Assembly: GCA_027623815.1 (NCBI GenBank)
Contig: JAQBUV010000058.1
Location: 1-15,441 of the forward strand
Length of the DNA: 15,441 bases
Origin: Casp-Chloro-G3 sp002816715
Lineage (GTDB): Bacteria > Chloroflexota > Dehalococcoidia > Lucifugimonadales > UBA3495
Direction of reading: 5' to 3'
In this document: positions 1 through 6,789 of the stretch, one piece after another
How positions within the stretch are numbered: the first letter of the stretch is position 1
Layout: every line of letters starts with the position of its first letter
Translations under genes and position numbers: made by a program
The notes under the pieces: model-generated
Databases searched by the model: none
Seen by the model: only the letters and a program-made list of their open reading frames with translations
What the model was told of the DNA's origin: nothing

Positions 1-336
1 TCTTCGGTACCTGGCGGGCCCGAGGACTCAATCCTCTCCTACAGTGCCATCAGTTGCTCACTTCCCCCCAAATCTGAGCACTTACCTTGGGTCAACTATT
101 CTTTCTTTACTGTTACTTGCTTATGAGGACTCAGGTCGGTTCAGGCGTCATCTGATTATTTACTAACCGATATTTAGTGCTGATCCGGTATAAATAGTCA
201 CCCAGCCACACCGGTTTGAGAGCTTTCCTCTCCTGGAATCGTGACATCGGTTTGATATCTTTCTATTAGGTTAATCCGCTACTTCGCCGTTTTCTATCCC
301 GTTTTCGATCTACGTATTGGCGGTAAGGCAGGGAAT
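1..336. other. Non-coding leader region upstream of the receiver-domain gene
   Basis: No convincing gene was found on either strand. The stretch is AT-richer than the genes. It contains several short symmetries: GAGGA/TCCTC arms at 22-36, TGCTCA (55-60) facing TGAGCA (75-80), and GAGAG (218-222) facing CTCTC (228-232). The 9-mer GAGGACTCA occurs at 22-30 and 124-132, and CGGTTTGA occurs at 212 and 248. A TATAAAT box at 189-195 could be a -10 element for the downstream gene, but no matching -35 is seen 16-18 bases upstream. The left edge of the window may cut off the 3' part of a neighbouring transcript. Confidence 0.4.
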
Positions 337-705
337 ATGGTCCACGCGGTTATTGCGGAAGACGATGCTATCGTTCGCAAGTTGCTTGAAGAGATTGTCT
401 CGATCCTGGGTTGGGGATTCGACTCGGTAGCCAATGGGGCACAAGCCTTGAGCGCCGTCGAACGGGTGATGCCAGATGTGGTGATCTCTGACGTGAACAT
501 GCCTGTGATGACCGGAATTGGACTGGTCCGGGCAATCAAGGGTAATCCTAGCCTTTCCCAAATTCCAGTGGTCTTATTGAGTTCCGTTGATCGGGAATCT
601 GCGGCCCTGGAAAATGGAGCCGACGCTTTTGTCGCCAAGCCGTTCACCGTTGACACTCTGCTAAAGTTGTTGCCCCAGCTTATATCCGCCGGGCAATCTG
701 ATTAA
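337..705 (+). CDS. Stand-alone CheY-like response regulator (receiver domain only)
   Basis: This 122-residue protein is a complete receiver domain with no output domain, the usual size for CheY-type single-domain regulators. The acidic pair E8/D9/D10 that binds Mg2+ follows beta-1. D52 (in SDVNMP) is the phospho-acceptor, S82/S83 takes the Thr/Ser switch position and K101 (in AKPF) is the conserved lysine. It should therefore take a phosphoryl group from a histidine kinase and act by protein-protein contact in the cytoplasm. No kinase gene is visible in the window, so the partner is unknown. The ATG is preceded by AAGGCAGGGAAT, a plausible ribosome site. The gene converges on the flavin monooxygenase gene, with about 35 bases between the two stops and no obvious terminator. 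The family call is secure; the pathway is not. Confidence 0.92.
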   Translation: MVHAVIAEDDAIVRKLLEEIVSILGWGFDSVANGAQALSAVERVMPDVVISDVNMPVMTGIGLVRAIKGNPSLSQIPVVLLSSVDRESAALENGADAFVAKPFTVDTLLKLLPQLISAGQSD

Positions 706-740
706 TTTTGCGCCATACCGGTCAACTGGCTAATTCCCGG

Positions 741-1865
741 CTATTTTTCCGCAACTTCATGGGCACCGGCGATTTTCTGCTTGAGCAGCGGCAACAACTG
801 CTCAGCGGTGCGCTGGCATTCCTCGACATGGGGAAATCCAGACAGGATAAACTCGTCCAGGCCCAGTTTCCAGTAGGCCAGCAACTCGTCGGACACCTGC
901 TCAGGCGTACCCACCAGGGCGCTGCCGCAATTGACCCGCACCTCGGATAAGCCGTTCCAGAGGTGTGGCCCAAGCCGGTGGTCGGGGGCTGATCTGGATT
1001 GGGCTTGAACACCGACCATAGTAGTGCCCTGAACCGCCGACTGCCGCTGGGCTTTTACCCGTGGGTCGGCATGGGCAATCAGTTCATTGGCGGCGTGCCA
1101 AGCTTCCTCTTCGGTATCCCTGACCACCAGGTGGGAGCGAATGCCAAACACCGGCTGGCGTCCGCTTTTCTTAAATTGCTCCCTCAAAGCGTCCAAACGC
1201 TTGGCCGTTTCGTCAATTGGCTCAATCCAGCCCAGATGAACGTCGGCTTGACGGGCCGACAGCCCCATCGCCCGTTCGGAGACTCCGCCCAGGTAAAATT
1301 TGGGGCCGCCATTCTTCGGCGACGGGGAGCAGTATGCGCCGTCCAGATGGTAGAACTGGCCCTGGTATTTCACCGGGCCGCTCTCTTTCCAGAGAGTCCG
1401 GCAGGCGTCGATAAATTCTTCAGCACGCTCGTACCGTGTCGCCTGGTCGCTGACTTCTCCAATCCGCTCAAGGTCGTTCTGGATTCCGCCGGGCACGACG
1501 TTGAGATCCAACCGCCCACCCGATATCTGGTCCAGTGCCGCCGCCATTTGAGCGAACAACCCCAAGGCAATAAAGCCGGGCCGTACCGCCACCAGGAACC
1601 TGATGCGCTGAGTGACCGCGGCCAGGGCGGTGGCGGTGGTCCAGGTTTCTGCCAGTGGTGCTTCTTCGGAGAAAAGGCCGTTGGCAAATCGGGTTGGGAT
1701 AAGCAGAGAGTGAAAACCCAGGTCTTCGGCGGTCTGGACAACTCTTCGTAGATAATCAAAAGTCGGCGGTCGTTCCGCTTCGATAGTGCCAGCCCAACTG
1801 CCGTCGCCGTCAATGGGTACAAACCAGTCGAACTTCGGCTCTGGACGACGTTTTTGACTTTCCAC
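741..1865 (-). CDS. LLM-class flavin-dependent monooxygenase, SsuD-like
   Basis: This 374-residue protein has the TIM-barrel luciferase-like (LLM) fold and is closest in pattern to alkanesulfonate monooxygenase SsuD. Family-typical stretches are IRFLVAVRPG (about 88-97), AALDQISGGRLDLNVVPGG (about 109-127), RYERAEEF (144-151) and the late segment LVGTPEQVSDEL. Enzymes of this kind use FMNH2 and O2 to oxidise carbon-sulfur or other recalcitrant substrates. No reductase (SsuE) or sulfonate transporter lies nearby, so the substrate cannot be named. The start is GTG at 1865, chosen because AGGAGG sits 6 bases upstream and the codons before it are poor. The gene has its own promoter in the 96-base gap after ctaG, so it is probably an independent transcript. 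LLM family membership is near certain; sulfonate specificity is only a possibility. Confidence 0.9.
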   Translation of the reverse strand: MESQKRRPEPKFDWFVPIDGDGSWAGTIEAERPPTFDYLRRVVQTAEDLGFHSLLIPTRFANGLFSEEAPLAETWTTATALAAVTQRIRFLVAVRPGFIALGLFAQMAAALDQISGGRLDLNVVPGGIQNDLERIGEVSDQATRYERAEEFIDACRTLWKESGPVKYQGQFYHLDGAYCSPSPKNGGPKFYLGGVSERAMGLSARQADVHLGWIEPIDETAKRLDALREQFKKSGRQPVFGIRSHLVVRDTEEEAWHAANELIAHADPRVKAQRQSAVQGTTMVGVQAQSRSAPDHRLGPHLWNGLSEVRVNCGSALVGTPEQVSDELLAYWKLGLDEFILSGFPHVEECQRTAEQLLPLLKQKIAGAHEVAEK

Positions 1866-1906
1866 CTGGTTCCTCCTGTGCGACAGACTTGAGTAAGGGC
1901 TTGTTT

Positions 1907-1935
1907 ATCCTACGTTTGAAGCTACTTGGGGTCAA
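1907..1935 (-). promoter_or_regulatory. Sigma-70-type promoter for the flavin monooxygenase gene
   Basis: Read on the minus strand, TTGACC (1935-1930) and TAGGAT (1912-1907) are separated by exactly 17 bases, matching the -35/-10 consensus at 5/6 and 4/6 positions. The predicted transcript start is about 35 bases before the GTG, leaving room for the AGGAGG ribosome site. This is the best promoter match noticed in the window. Confidence 0.6.
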
Positions 1936-1961
1936 GCGGAAAATGGGTCTGCTGCCCAGAG

Positions 1962-2897
1962 CTAGTCTGAAGCGGCTCCCCAGACCTCCTCCTGGGCTTG
2001 CTCCTGCTGGTACCACATGATCATTACGACTCCGGCGGCCAAAATGCTCATCATGTCGCCTACTACCCACAGCAGTAACCCACCAATCTGCTGGTCGGTC
2101 AATGGGGCCATGCTCAGGGGTTGAGCAAAATCTTGGTAGGACTGATAGAGCAAATTTCCGTTGAACACAATGCTCGCCCCCAGCACCGTGTTGGGTATTA
2201 CAATCAGGCCCAGGTAGAGGACTCTCAGCCCATAGTGCAACCGCGAGCGGTGGGGCTTGGGATCGATCACCAACCACCAGAACAGGAACCCGGACACCAG
2301 CATGGTGACGTGCATTAGCTCATGCACCAGATCGTTTCGGACCGCCAGGTCATGCAAAGTGGGCACTTGCCAGAGGTACAGCGTTCCCAGGAAGATGAAG
2401 GTTGTTACCACCGGATTGGTAAACCAGTTGTAGGTTCGTCGGAAAAATCGGTCTTTGACCACGGGCCGGACGATGCCCTGCAAGGCCCAAAGGGGCAGGC
2501 CACGCAGCATGGGAGTCAAAGGGGCACCACCCAGGACCAATATAGGGCCGATCATTCTGAGAAGAACGTGCTGCAACTGATGGATGGAAAACAGGTGCTT
2601 GGCCAACGGGTCGATGGGCGATTGCAAAGCCAGGAAAATTGCCAGCACACCGGCGAAGAAGGAGAATTTTTGCCAGCCATTGATCGGGTGGCTGGGACTG
2701 GGCCAGCGGCTCAGCCCGTTGATGTACAAGTAGACCACCAGAAACAGGGCCAAGCTGGGCAGAGGATTGGCGTTCCAGGCAGTCAGCAAGTTGGCGCCTG
2801 GTTCAACTCCACCGTGTGCGTAGGCGACTGAACTTGGCAAAAGGAAGGCGGCTCCGAATACTGCTAACGCGGCCAGCAGCCAGAATTTAGCTGCCAT
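1962..2897 (-). CDS. ctaG: Cytochrome c oxidase assembly factor CtaG (caa3_CtaG family)
   Basis: This is a 311-residue polytopic membrane protein with an N-terminal hydrophobic segment (about 4-27) and roughly seven further hydrophobic helices. The histidine pattern of the caa3-type CtaG family is present: H101, H106 and H110 in the IHQLQH region, and H192/H196 in VHELMH. The family is required for assembly of caa3-type cytochrome c oxidase, probably by helping deliver copper to the oxidase; it is unrelated to the Cox11-type CtaG. The start at 2897 is supported by GGGAGG seven bases upstream and overlaps the end of the preceding gene by 11 bases, suggesting translational coupling. It is the last gene of the CDF / YtkA-like / ctaG block. 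No cytochrome oxidase subunit genes are in the window, so the oxidase it serves must lie elsewhere. Confidence 0.88.
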   Translation of the reverse strand: MAAKFWLLAALAVFGAAFLLPSSVAYAHGGVEPGANLLTAWNANPLPSLALFLVVYLYINGLSRWPSPSHPINGWQKFSFFAGVLAIFLALQSPIDPLAKHLFSIHQLQHVLLRMIGPILVLGGAPLTPMLRGLPLWALQGIVRPVVKDRFFRRTYNWFTNPVVTTFIFLGTLYLWQVPTLHDLAVRNDLVHELMHVTMLVSGFLFWWLVIDPKPHRSRLHYGLRVLYLGLIVIPNTVLGASIVFNGNLLYQSYQDFAQPLSMAPLTDQQIGGLLLWVVGDMMSILAAGVVMIMWYQQEQAQEEVWGAASD

Positions 2898-3426
2898 TGG
2901 CGGCCTCCCGTTGTTTCTGGGAGCGGCGAATCGTCCATATCATGTATGCCGCACCCAGTCCGATAGCCGCAAATACGCCAAGGAAAACCAGGCCCCCAGA
3001 TTGGACCTTCCTGGGTATGGGCACCACTTGAGAAGGCGCCTCCACCTGCACATGTCCTAAATCGCTGGATATTTCAACGCCCATTTTCCAAACGCCAGGT
3101 TCGTCCAGGTCGACTCGCGCGGTGTAGAAGTCTGGGTTGTCCGGCGTGTTCAGCGCCGTGGCAAAACCCTCCTGACCGTCCCCCTCGACCTTAACCGCGA
3201 TGATTCGCACTCTAGCATCGGATATCGGCTCGGCGGTGACTGGGTCATTCAAAGTGACGATGTAATCGATGGTGCCCAGGGACAGACCGGAAGGTCTGGA
3301 TAAAATGCCGATATGATAGCCACCAGCCTCAACGTAGTAGGGCCGGGCCCCAGTCTGCTGTGCCTCGATGAGGTTGGGAACCAAGGCCGCCAAGAGGATC
3401 AGAAATACCCAGGGCAGCTTTTTCAT
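2887..3426 (-). CDS. Membrane-anchored YtkA/FixH-like extracytoplasmic protein
   Basis: From the chosen start the protein has 179 residues. It has a textbook signal peptide (MKKLPWVFLILLAALVP, cleavage near EAQQ), a beta-rich middle domain and a C-terminal membrane helix (GLVFLGVFAAIGLGAAYMIW) ending in a basic tail. The middle domain, with ITVTLNDP-like strands, PISDARV, a DEPGVWKMGVEI strand and small-residue loops, resembles YtkA-like/FixH-type domains often found beside copper and oxidase-assembly genes. The open frame extends upstream to an ATG at 3510 that overlaps the CDF gene. I prefer 3426 because it places the signal peptide at the N-terminus, although neither start has a good ribosome site. 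No methionine/histidine copper cluster is visible, so metal binding is not shown. The function is probably linked to CtaG by position; the family assignment is moderate. Confidence 0.7.
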   Translation of the reverse strand: MKKLPWVFLILLAALVPNLIEAQQTGARPYYVEAGGYHIGILSRPSGLSLGTIDYIVTLNDPVTAEPISDARVRIIAVKVEGDGQEGFATALNTPDNPDFYTARVDLDEPGVWKMGVEISSDLGHVQVEAPSQVVPIPRKVQSGGLVFLGVFAAIGLGAAYMIWTIRRSQKQREAANGS

Positions 3427-3493
3427 TTGATTGGTGAACCCAGGCGAAAGATTGGTTGGTGTACGCCATATATCTGGATTGGATTGGTTAGTA

Positions 3494-4492
3494 TCATTGT
3501 TCGTGTCCATGTCCGTTCTGATGGGGCGGGCTTTCTGCCGTTATCCGCACGTTTGCCGGGTGTTCTATATGGTGGTCTTCCAAACACCCCTCCGGTGATG
3601 CTTCTAGCTGAATAGTAATGTGAGATATGCCAAACTCCTTGGAGGCTATGTCTCGCAACCGGGTCAGTATCTGGTCTGAGGTTTCTCCCGTCGAGAGATC
3701 GGTGGTCACATGGGCGCTGAAGGCGTCGTAGCCGGTGGTAATCGACCAGGCGTGGATATCGTGCACTCCGGTGATACCCGCCTCCTGCTCCAGACGTTGA
3801 CACAACTGATGCAGGTCAACGTGTGCCGGTGTGCCCTCCATCAGTACGTGAGATACCTTCCAGAGCAGTCGCGCTGAACTGAGCAGAATCAGCACGCCGA
3901 TAATGACGCTGAAAATTGGGTCGACAATGAACCAGCCGAACGTGGCGATCAGCACGCTGGCGATCACCACCGCTACCGAGCCGAGCAGGTCACCCAGGAC
4001 ATGCAGGAACGCGCCTTCGACGTTGAGGCTCTCTTTGGCCGACCGGTGCAGCGTCCAGGCCACGGCAAGGTTGATTACCAGGCCGCCGATGCCCACTGCA
4101 AGCATCAAAAGCCCCTGCACTTCTGGAGGATCCATGAACCGTCGGTAAGCCTCATAGAAAATCCAGGCCGTGATTAGCCACAGGCTCAGCGCGTTGAGCA
4201 GGGCCGCCAGAATTTCGGTGCGCTGAAAACCGAAGGTGCGGGTGATTGACACCGGGCGTGCCGCGATCCACATTGCCAGCAGAGCCAACCCGATAGCAAC
4301 CGAGTCGGCGACCATGTGCCCAGCATCGGCGATCAGGGCCAAACTGTGCGACGCCAGCCCTCCAATGACCTCGGCCAGCATGTAGCCAAAGGTCAGGGCC
4401 AAGGCGATGGTCAGGCTGCGGCGACTGGCGGTGCGGTGCAGATGCTGGCTGCTGCCATCGCGTCTGTGGGTGTGATCAGAGTGGTGATCCAT
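3494..4492 (-). CDS. Cation diffusion facilitator (CzcD/ZitB-type metal exporter)
   Basis: From ATG 4492 this is a 332-residue inner-membrane exporter with six transmembrane helices and a C-terminal cytoplasmic ferredoxin-like domain. The transport-site pairs are H59/D63 in DAGHMVAD (helix 2) and H164/D168 in HVLGD (helix 5). This H-D/H-D arrangement is typical of Zn2+-selective members. Histidine-rich ends (DHHSDHTH at the N-terminus, HQNGHGHE at the C-terminus) are usual metal-gathering tails. Such proteins export Zn2+, sometimes Co2+ or Cd2+, in exchange for protons. The frame also opens at a TTG (4513), but neither start has a strong ribosome site; the ATG gives the normal family N-terminus. 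It heads the block with the YtkA-like gene and ctaG. The family is sure; zinc as substrate is likely. Confidence 0.92.
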   Translation of the reverse strand: MDHHSDHTHRRDGSSQHLHRTASRRSLTIALALTFGYMLAEVIGGLASHSLALIADAGHMVADSVAIGLALLAMWIAARPVSITRTFGFQRTEILAALLNALSLWLITAWIFYEAYRRFMDPPEVQGLLMLAVGIGGLVINLAVAWTLHRSAKESLNVEGAFLHVLGDLLGSVAVVIASVLIATFGWFIVDPIFSVIIGVLILLSSARLLWKVSHVLMEGTPAHVDLHQLCQRLEQEAGITGVHDIHAWSITTGYDAFSAHVTTDLSTGETSDQILTRLRDIASKEFGISHITIQLEASPEGCLEDHHIEHPANVRITAESPPHQNGHGHEQ

Positions 4493-4538
4493 TGCAGACG
4501 TGTCTGTTTTCAACGGATTACCACTCTGTCACCGCACT

Positions 4539-4599
4539 TTCATGTGAAGCTGACACCATGCAGCCAGTGTATCAGATAATCACCGGGCCTATGATTATT
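4539..4599. promoter_or_regulatory. Inverted repeats upstream of the metal-exporter operon
   Basis: ATAATCA (4576-4582) and TGATTAT (4592-4598) form perfect 7-base arms around a 9-base centre, extendable by a G-T pair. TTCA-TG-TGAA lies at 4539-4548, nearer the CDF start. The pair sits between the stop of the alpha/beta-barrel gene and the CDF start, where an operator for a metal-responsive repressor would be expected. The larger hairpin has no T-run after it on either strand, so it is a poor terminator. The role is inferred from symmetry and position only. Confidence 0.35.
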
Positions 4600-4603
4600 G
4601 GGT

Positions 4604-5263
4604 CTATACTTGGAAAGTCTTGCGCCAAATGCCAGGAGACCCGGGAGCGTGAATCATCAGGTCGCGCATGCGGGGATTGTCCGGGTTGATATCCCGCTGG
4701 GCTTCCCATTCGGCGCTTTCCGAGACGCGCTCGTGCTCAAACTCGTAGACCACCGAGTAGGAAGGCGCGCCGGTCACACACTTCCAGCGACGGCCCCGGA
4801 TGCACCCCGGTACTTTCTCGTAGTTGGGGACATACACGGTGCTGTACCAATTGTTCCATTCTTCTGCGTGACCTTCCACTGGGTCCATCCGGCCAATCTG
4901 CAAAGCCGGGGCCATGTCGGATTGAGCGATGTCTGGGGTCAATGCTTTGGGGTGCACCATTTCATAGACGTTGTTGATCATGTTGCTGCCAATGATGCGT
5001 GGCCCAATTTTCAGCTCCCACTCGCTGCGGGTGCGCTTATTCCAGGCGTCGCTGCCCACCACTGAAGGGTTCTCCAGTTCGTAGCAGGCCAGATGCTTGG
5101 GGCCGCTCTTGAACGCCTCATAGCGGGCGGCGTTGAGCACGCCGGGAATCGCCAGTATATCGGGTAGGTGCTCCTCGTTGTACCAATGGTTGAATTCTTC
5201 TTCTTTGTCGGCGGGTACGTCCACAAAGACCATGAGCAGACCGGTTCCTTTTTTGTTGGGCAT
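4604..5263 (-). CDS. Duplicated dimeric alpha/beta-barrel protein (EthD/ABM-like)
   Basis: This 219-residue soluble protein is made of two similar halves of about 100 residues. The first holds DVPADKEEEFNHWYNEEH, then LPDILAIPGV (15-42). The second holds MDPVEGHAEEWNNWYSTVYV, then PNYEKVPGC (126-154). In each half an acidic helix with the W-Y pair (W27/Y28; W139/Y140) is followed by a loop with a proline and the IPGV/VPGC turn. This is the signature of ferredoxin-like dimeric alpha/beta-barrel domains such as EthD and related small monooxygenase/isomerase-like proteins. The fusion would let one chain form the barrel that normally needs a dimer. The substrate is unknown. The start at 5263 is well supported by GGAGGG seven bases upstream. 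The gene stands alone between palindromic intergenic segments. Confidence 0.7.
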   Translation of the reverse strand: MPNKKGTGLLMVFVDVPADKEEEFNHWYNEEHLPDILAIPGVLNAARYEAFKSGPKHLACYELENPSVVGSDAWNKRTRSEWELKIGPRIIGSNMINNVYEMVHPKALTPDIAQSDMAPALQIGRMDPVEGHAEEWNNWYSTVYVPNYEKVPGCIRGRRWKCVTGAPSYSVVYEFEHERVSESAEWEAQRDINPDNPRMRDLMIHAPGSPGIWRKTFQV

Positions 5264-5339
5264 TGATTTCCCTCCATTTTCTATCAGCAGGTTATTTGGA
5301 TGGCTGGTCCAAAATACCTGAAGGCATCAGAATATTTTG

Positions 5340-5363
5340 ACGGTCACCGTACGCTAACTAGCG
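5340..5363. promoter_or_regulatory. Two adjacent palindromes upstream of the alpha/beta-barrel gene
   Basis: ACGGT-C-ACCGT (5340-5350) and CGCTA-AC-TAGCG (5352-5363) are both perfect and are separated by a single base. They lie about 80-100 bases upstream of the start at 5263 and just after the DUF805 stop at 5380. They could be operator half-sites or small hairpins ending the DUF805 transcript, but no T-run follows on the minus strand. Confidence 0.3.
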
Positions 5364-5379
5364 AGTTCACTCTACCCGT

Positions 5380-5808
5380 TTATCTGGGATCAGCCCCGTA
5401 TTGGTTAGGGCCGTCGGTGCCTTTAAAGAAATGCAACTCTATTGAGAAAAATATCCCAATCAGCGGGATCATGGTCAGCAGAATGTACCACCCTGCATGG
5501 TCCCGGTCATGAGCACGCTTGATCTGCAACATGATGCTGGCTATTACTGAGATTACCAAGACTGCCAGGTAGGTCAATACGGCCAAGATGATGAAGAAGG
5601 ATCCAATGGTCAGGAATAGGAGGGACAAAAGATTGATGGGTATAATCGCCACGGCCAGCAACAACCCTCCCAGCCAGATGCGCTGCCGGTTGATCCACCC
5701 TTCAGGAGACAGATAGAGATACTTAAGGTGCTCTGTATTCAGGAAACCCCTTCCGTTGAAGTCGCTTCCGTTGAAGTCGCTGCCATTGAAGTCGCTGCCA
5801 TTTCTCAT
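5380..5808 (-). CDS. DUF805 membrane protein with N-terminal NGSDF repeats
   Basis: From ATG 5808 this is a 142-residue protein. Residues 37-138 fit DUF805: a GWINRQRIWLGG start (family form G-R-I-x-R-x-x-F/Y-W), hydrophobic helices, the R-x-H-D-x-x-x-x-G-W motif (98-107, RAHDRDHAGW), an IPLIG helix, and the closing GTDGPNQYG (130-138). The role of the family is not known; members are small inner-membrane proteins. Before the domain come three NGSDF pentapeptides encoded by a 15-bp tandem repeat. The frame is open to an ATG at 5847, but GGAGAG sits seven bases before 5808 while nothing comparable precedes 5847, so 5808 is preferred. It is flanked by 70-150-base gaps and probably transcribed alone. 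Confidence 0.82.
   Translation of the reverse strand: MRNGSDFNGSDFNGSDFNGRGFLNTEHLKYLYLSPEGWINRQRIWLGGLLLAVAIIPINLLSLLFLTIGSFFIILAVLTYLAVLVISVIASIMLQIKRAHDRDHAGWYILLTMIPLIGIFFSIELHFFKGTDGPNQYGADPR
5751..5795 (-). repeat. 15-bp tandem repeat encoding NGSDF units
   Basis: Three consecutive 15-base units lie here: 5751-5765 and 5766-5780 are identical, and 5781-5795 differs at two positions. A partial fourth unit follows at 5796-5802. They encode three in-frame Asn-Gly-Ser-Asp-Phe units at the start of the DUF805 protein. The near identity of the units suggests recent expansion by slippage, so copy number may vary between strains. Confidence 0.85.
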
Positions 5809-5956
5809 GGAAAATCTCTCCAATACTTGGCTAATTGCTCCAGCCATGCCCGACGATTTCGAGTGAAATCATCCGCCGTCCATGAGGAATTTCCCAGACT
5901 GAGAAGAGTCTAAGTGCAACTGCGTCCAGTGTCAATTTAGGCATTGCTTCAGGAGT

Positions 5957-6757
5957 CTACTGTGCCGAGGGAAACTTCGGCGGCCGCTTCTCCCGCACCG
6001 CCGCCAGCCCTTCCTTGACATCCTCACCAAAGAAACCCAGCGCCTCGGCCAGCAGGGAATAGTCAAAGGAGGTGTGTCCGGCCTGCCGCAGCCATTGATT
6101 CAAGGCCCGCTTGGTGAACCGGATGGCTGACTGGGGGCCGTCGGCCAGCTTGCGGGCGACCTCCATTGCCCGGGGCATCAACTCATCCTGAGGCACGGCC
6201 AAGCTGACCAGACCGATGCGTTCGGCCTCCTTGCCGTCCAGGAAATCGCAGGTCAGCAGGTAGTATTTGGCCTTGGCCATACCGCAGAGCAGGGGCCAGA
6301 TCAGGGCGGCGTGGTCGCCGGCGGCCACCCCCAGCCGGATGTGCCCGTCGGTGATGCGGGCGTTCTCGGCTGCTATGGATATGTCGGCCAGCAGCGCCAC
6401 TGCTAGTCCCGCGCCCACCGCCACGCCGTTGATGGCTGAGATCACCGGCTTGTCCAGGTTCAGCAGGTTATAGACGATGTCGCTGGCCTCTTTGGTGGTG
6501 CGGGCGATGATCTCCGGGTTGCCCAGAGCCTGCTCGATCATTTCAAAGTCGCCGCCAGCAGAGAAGGCGTTGCCCGCGCCGGTGATGACCGCTACCCGCA
6601 CCTCCGGATCGTCGGCCAAGTCCAGCCAGATACGGCCCAATTCGTAGTGCAGCCGGAAGTTGGTAGCGTTCAGCGACTCAGGACGGTTCATGGTTAGCAG
6701 GGCAATTCCGTCTTGCTTGTCGACCAACAGGTGCTGGAAATTGCTGTAGTCAGTCAT
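5957..6757 (-). CDS. Enoyl-CoA hydratase/isomerase family protein (crotonase fold)
   Basis: This 266-residue protein has standard crotonase length. The CoA-binding and oxyanion-hole segments are clear: AFSAGGDF (64-71) and INGVAVGAGLAVALLADI (about 109-126). The helix carrying the first catalytic glutamate in classical hydratases instead reads ITDGHIRLGV, with H139 near that position. The second glutamate region reads AAGDHAALIWP, with D148. A classical syn-hydration mechanism is therefore doubtful; an isomerase, dehalogenase or decarboxylase-like reaction on an acyl-CoA is possible. The start is ATG 6757, with GGGGG about 9 bases upstream; an in-frame TTG at 6772 overlaps that ribosome site and is less likely. 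It follows the exonuclease gene by about 30 bases on the same strand, so the two are likely co-transcribed, though no functional link is evident. Confidence 0.88.
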   Translation of the reverse strand: MTDYSNFQHLLVDKQDGIALLTMNRPESLNATNFRLHYELGRIWLDLADDPEVRVAVITGAGNAFSAGGDFEMIEQALGNPEIIARTTKEASDIVYNLLNLDKPVISAINGVAVGAGLAVALLADISIAAENARITDGHIRLGVAAGDHAALIWPLLCGMAKAKYYLLTCDFLDGKEAERIGLVSLAVPQDELMPRAMEVARKLADGPQSAIRFTKRALNQWLRQAGHTSFDYSLLAEALGFFGEDVKEGLAAVREKRPPKFPSAQ

Positions 6758-6789
6758 AGCGATAGCCCCCAAGTCCGAACCATCTCGAC

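Noticed and set aside
1..50. Possible 3' end of a tRNA at the left edge (GC-rich segment ending TGCCA)
   Set aside because: No T-arm GGTTCRA sequence or acceptor pairing could be found, and the segment forms only a five-base hairpin.
706..740. Terminator between the convergent receiver and monooxygenase genes
   Set aside because: No stem followed by a T-run could be found on either strand in the 35-base gap.
999..1751. 250-codon plus-strand open frame
   Set aside because: It lies wholly antisense to the flavin monooxygenase gene, has no ribosome site and resembles no protein family; it reflects GC-biased codon use on the real strand.
2322..2831. 169-codon plus-strand open frame
   Set aside because: It is antisense to ctaG and rich in Gln/His/Gly as expected for the complement of hydrophobic codons; no family resemblance.
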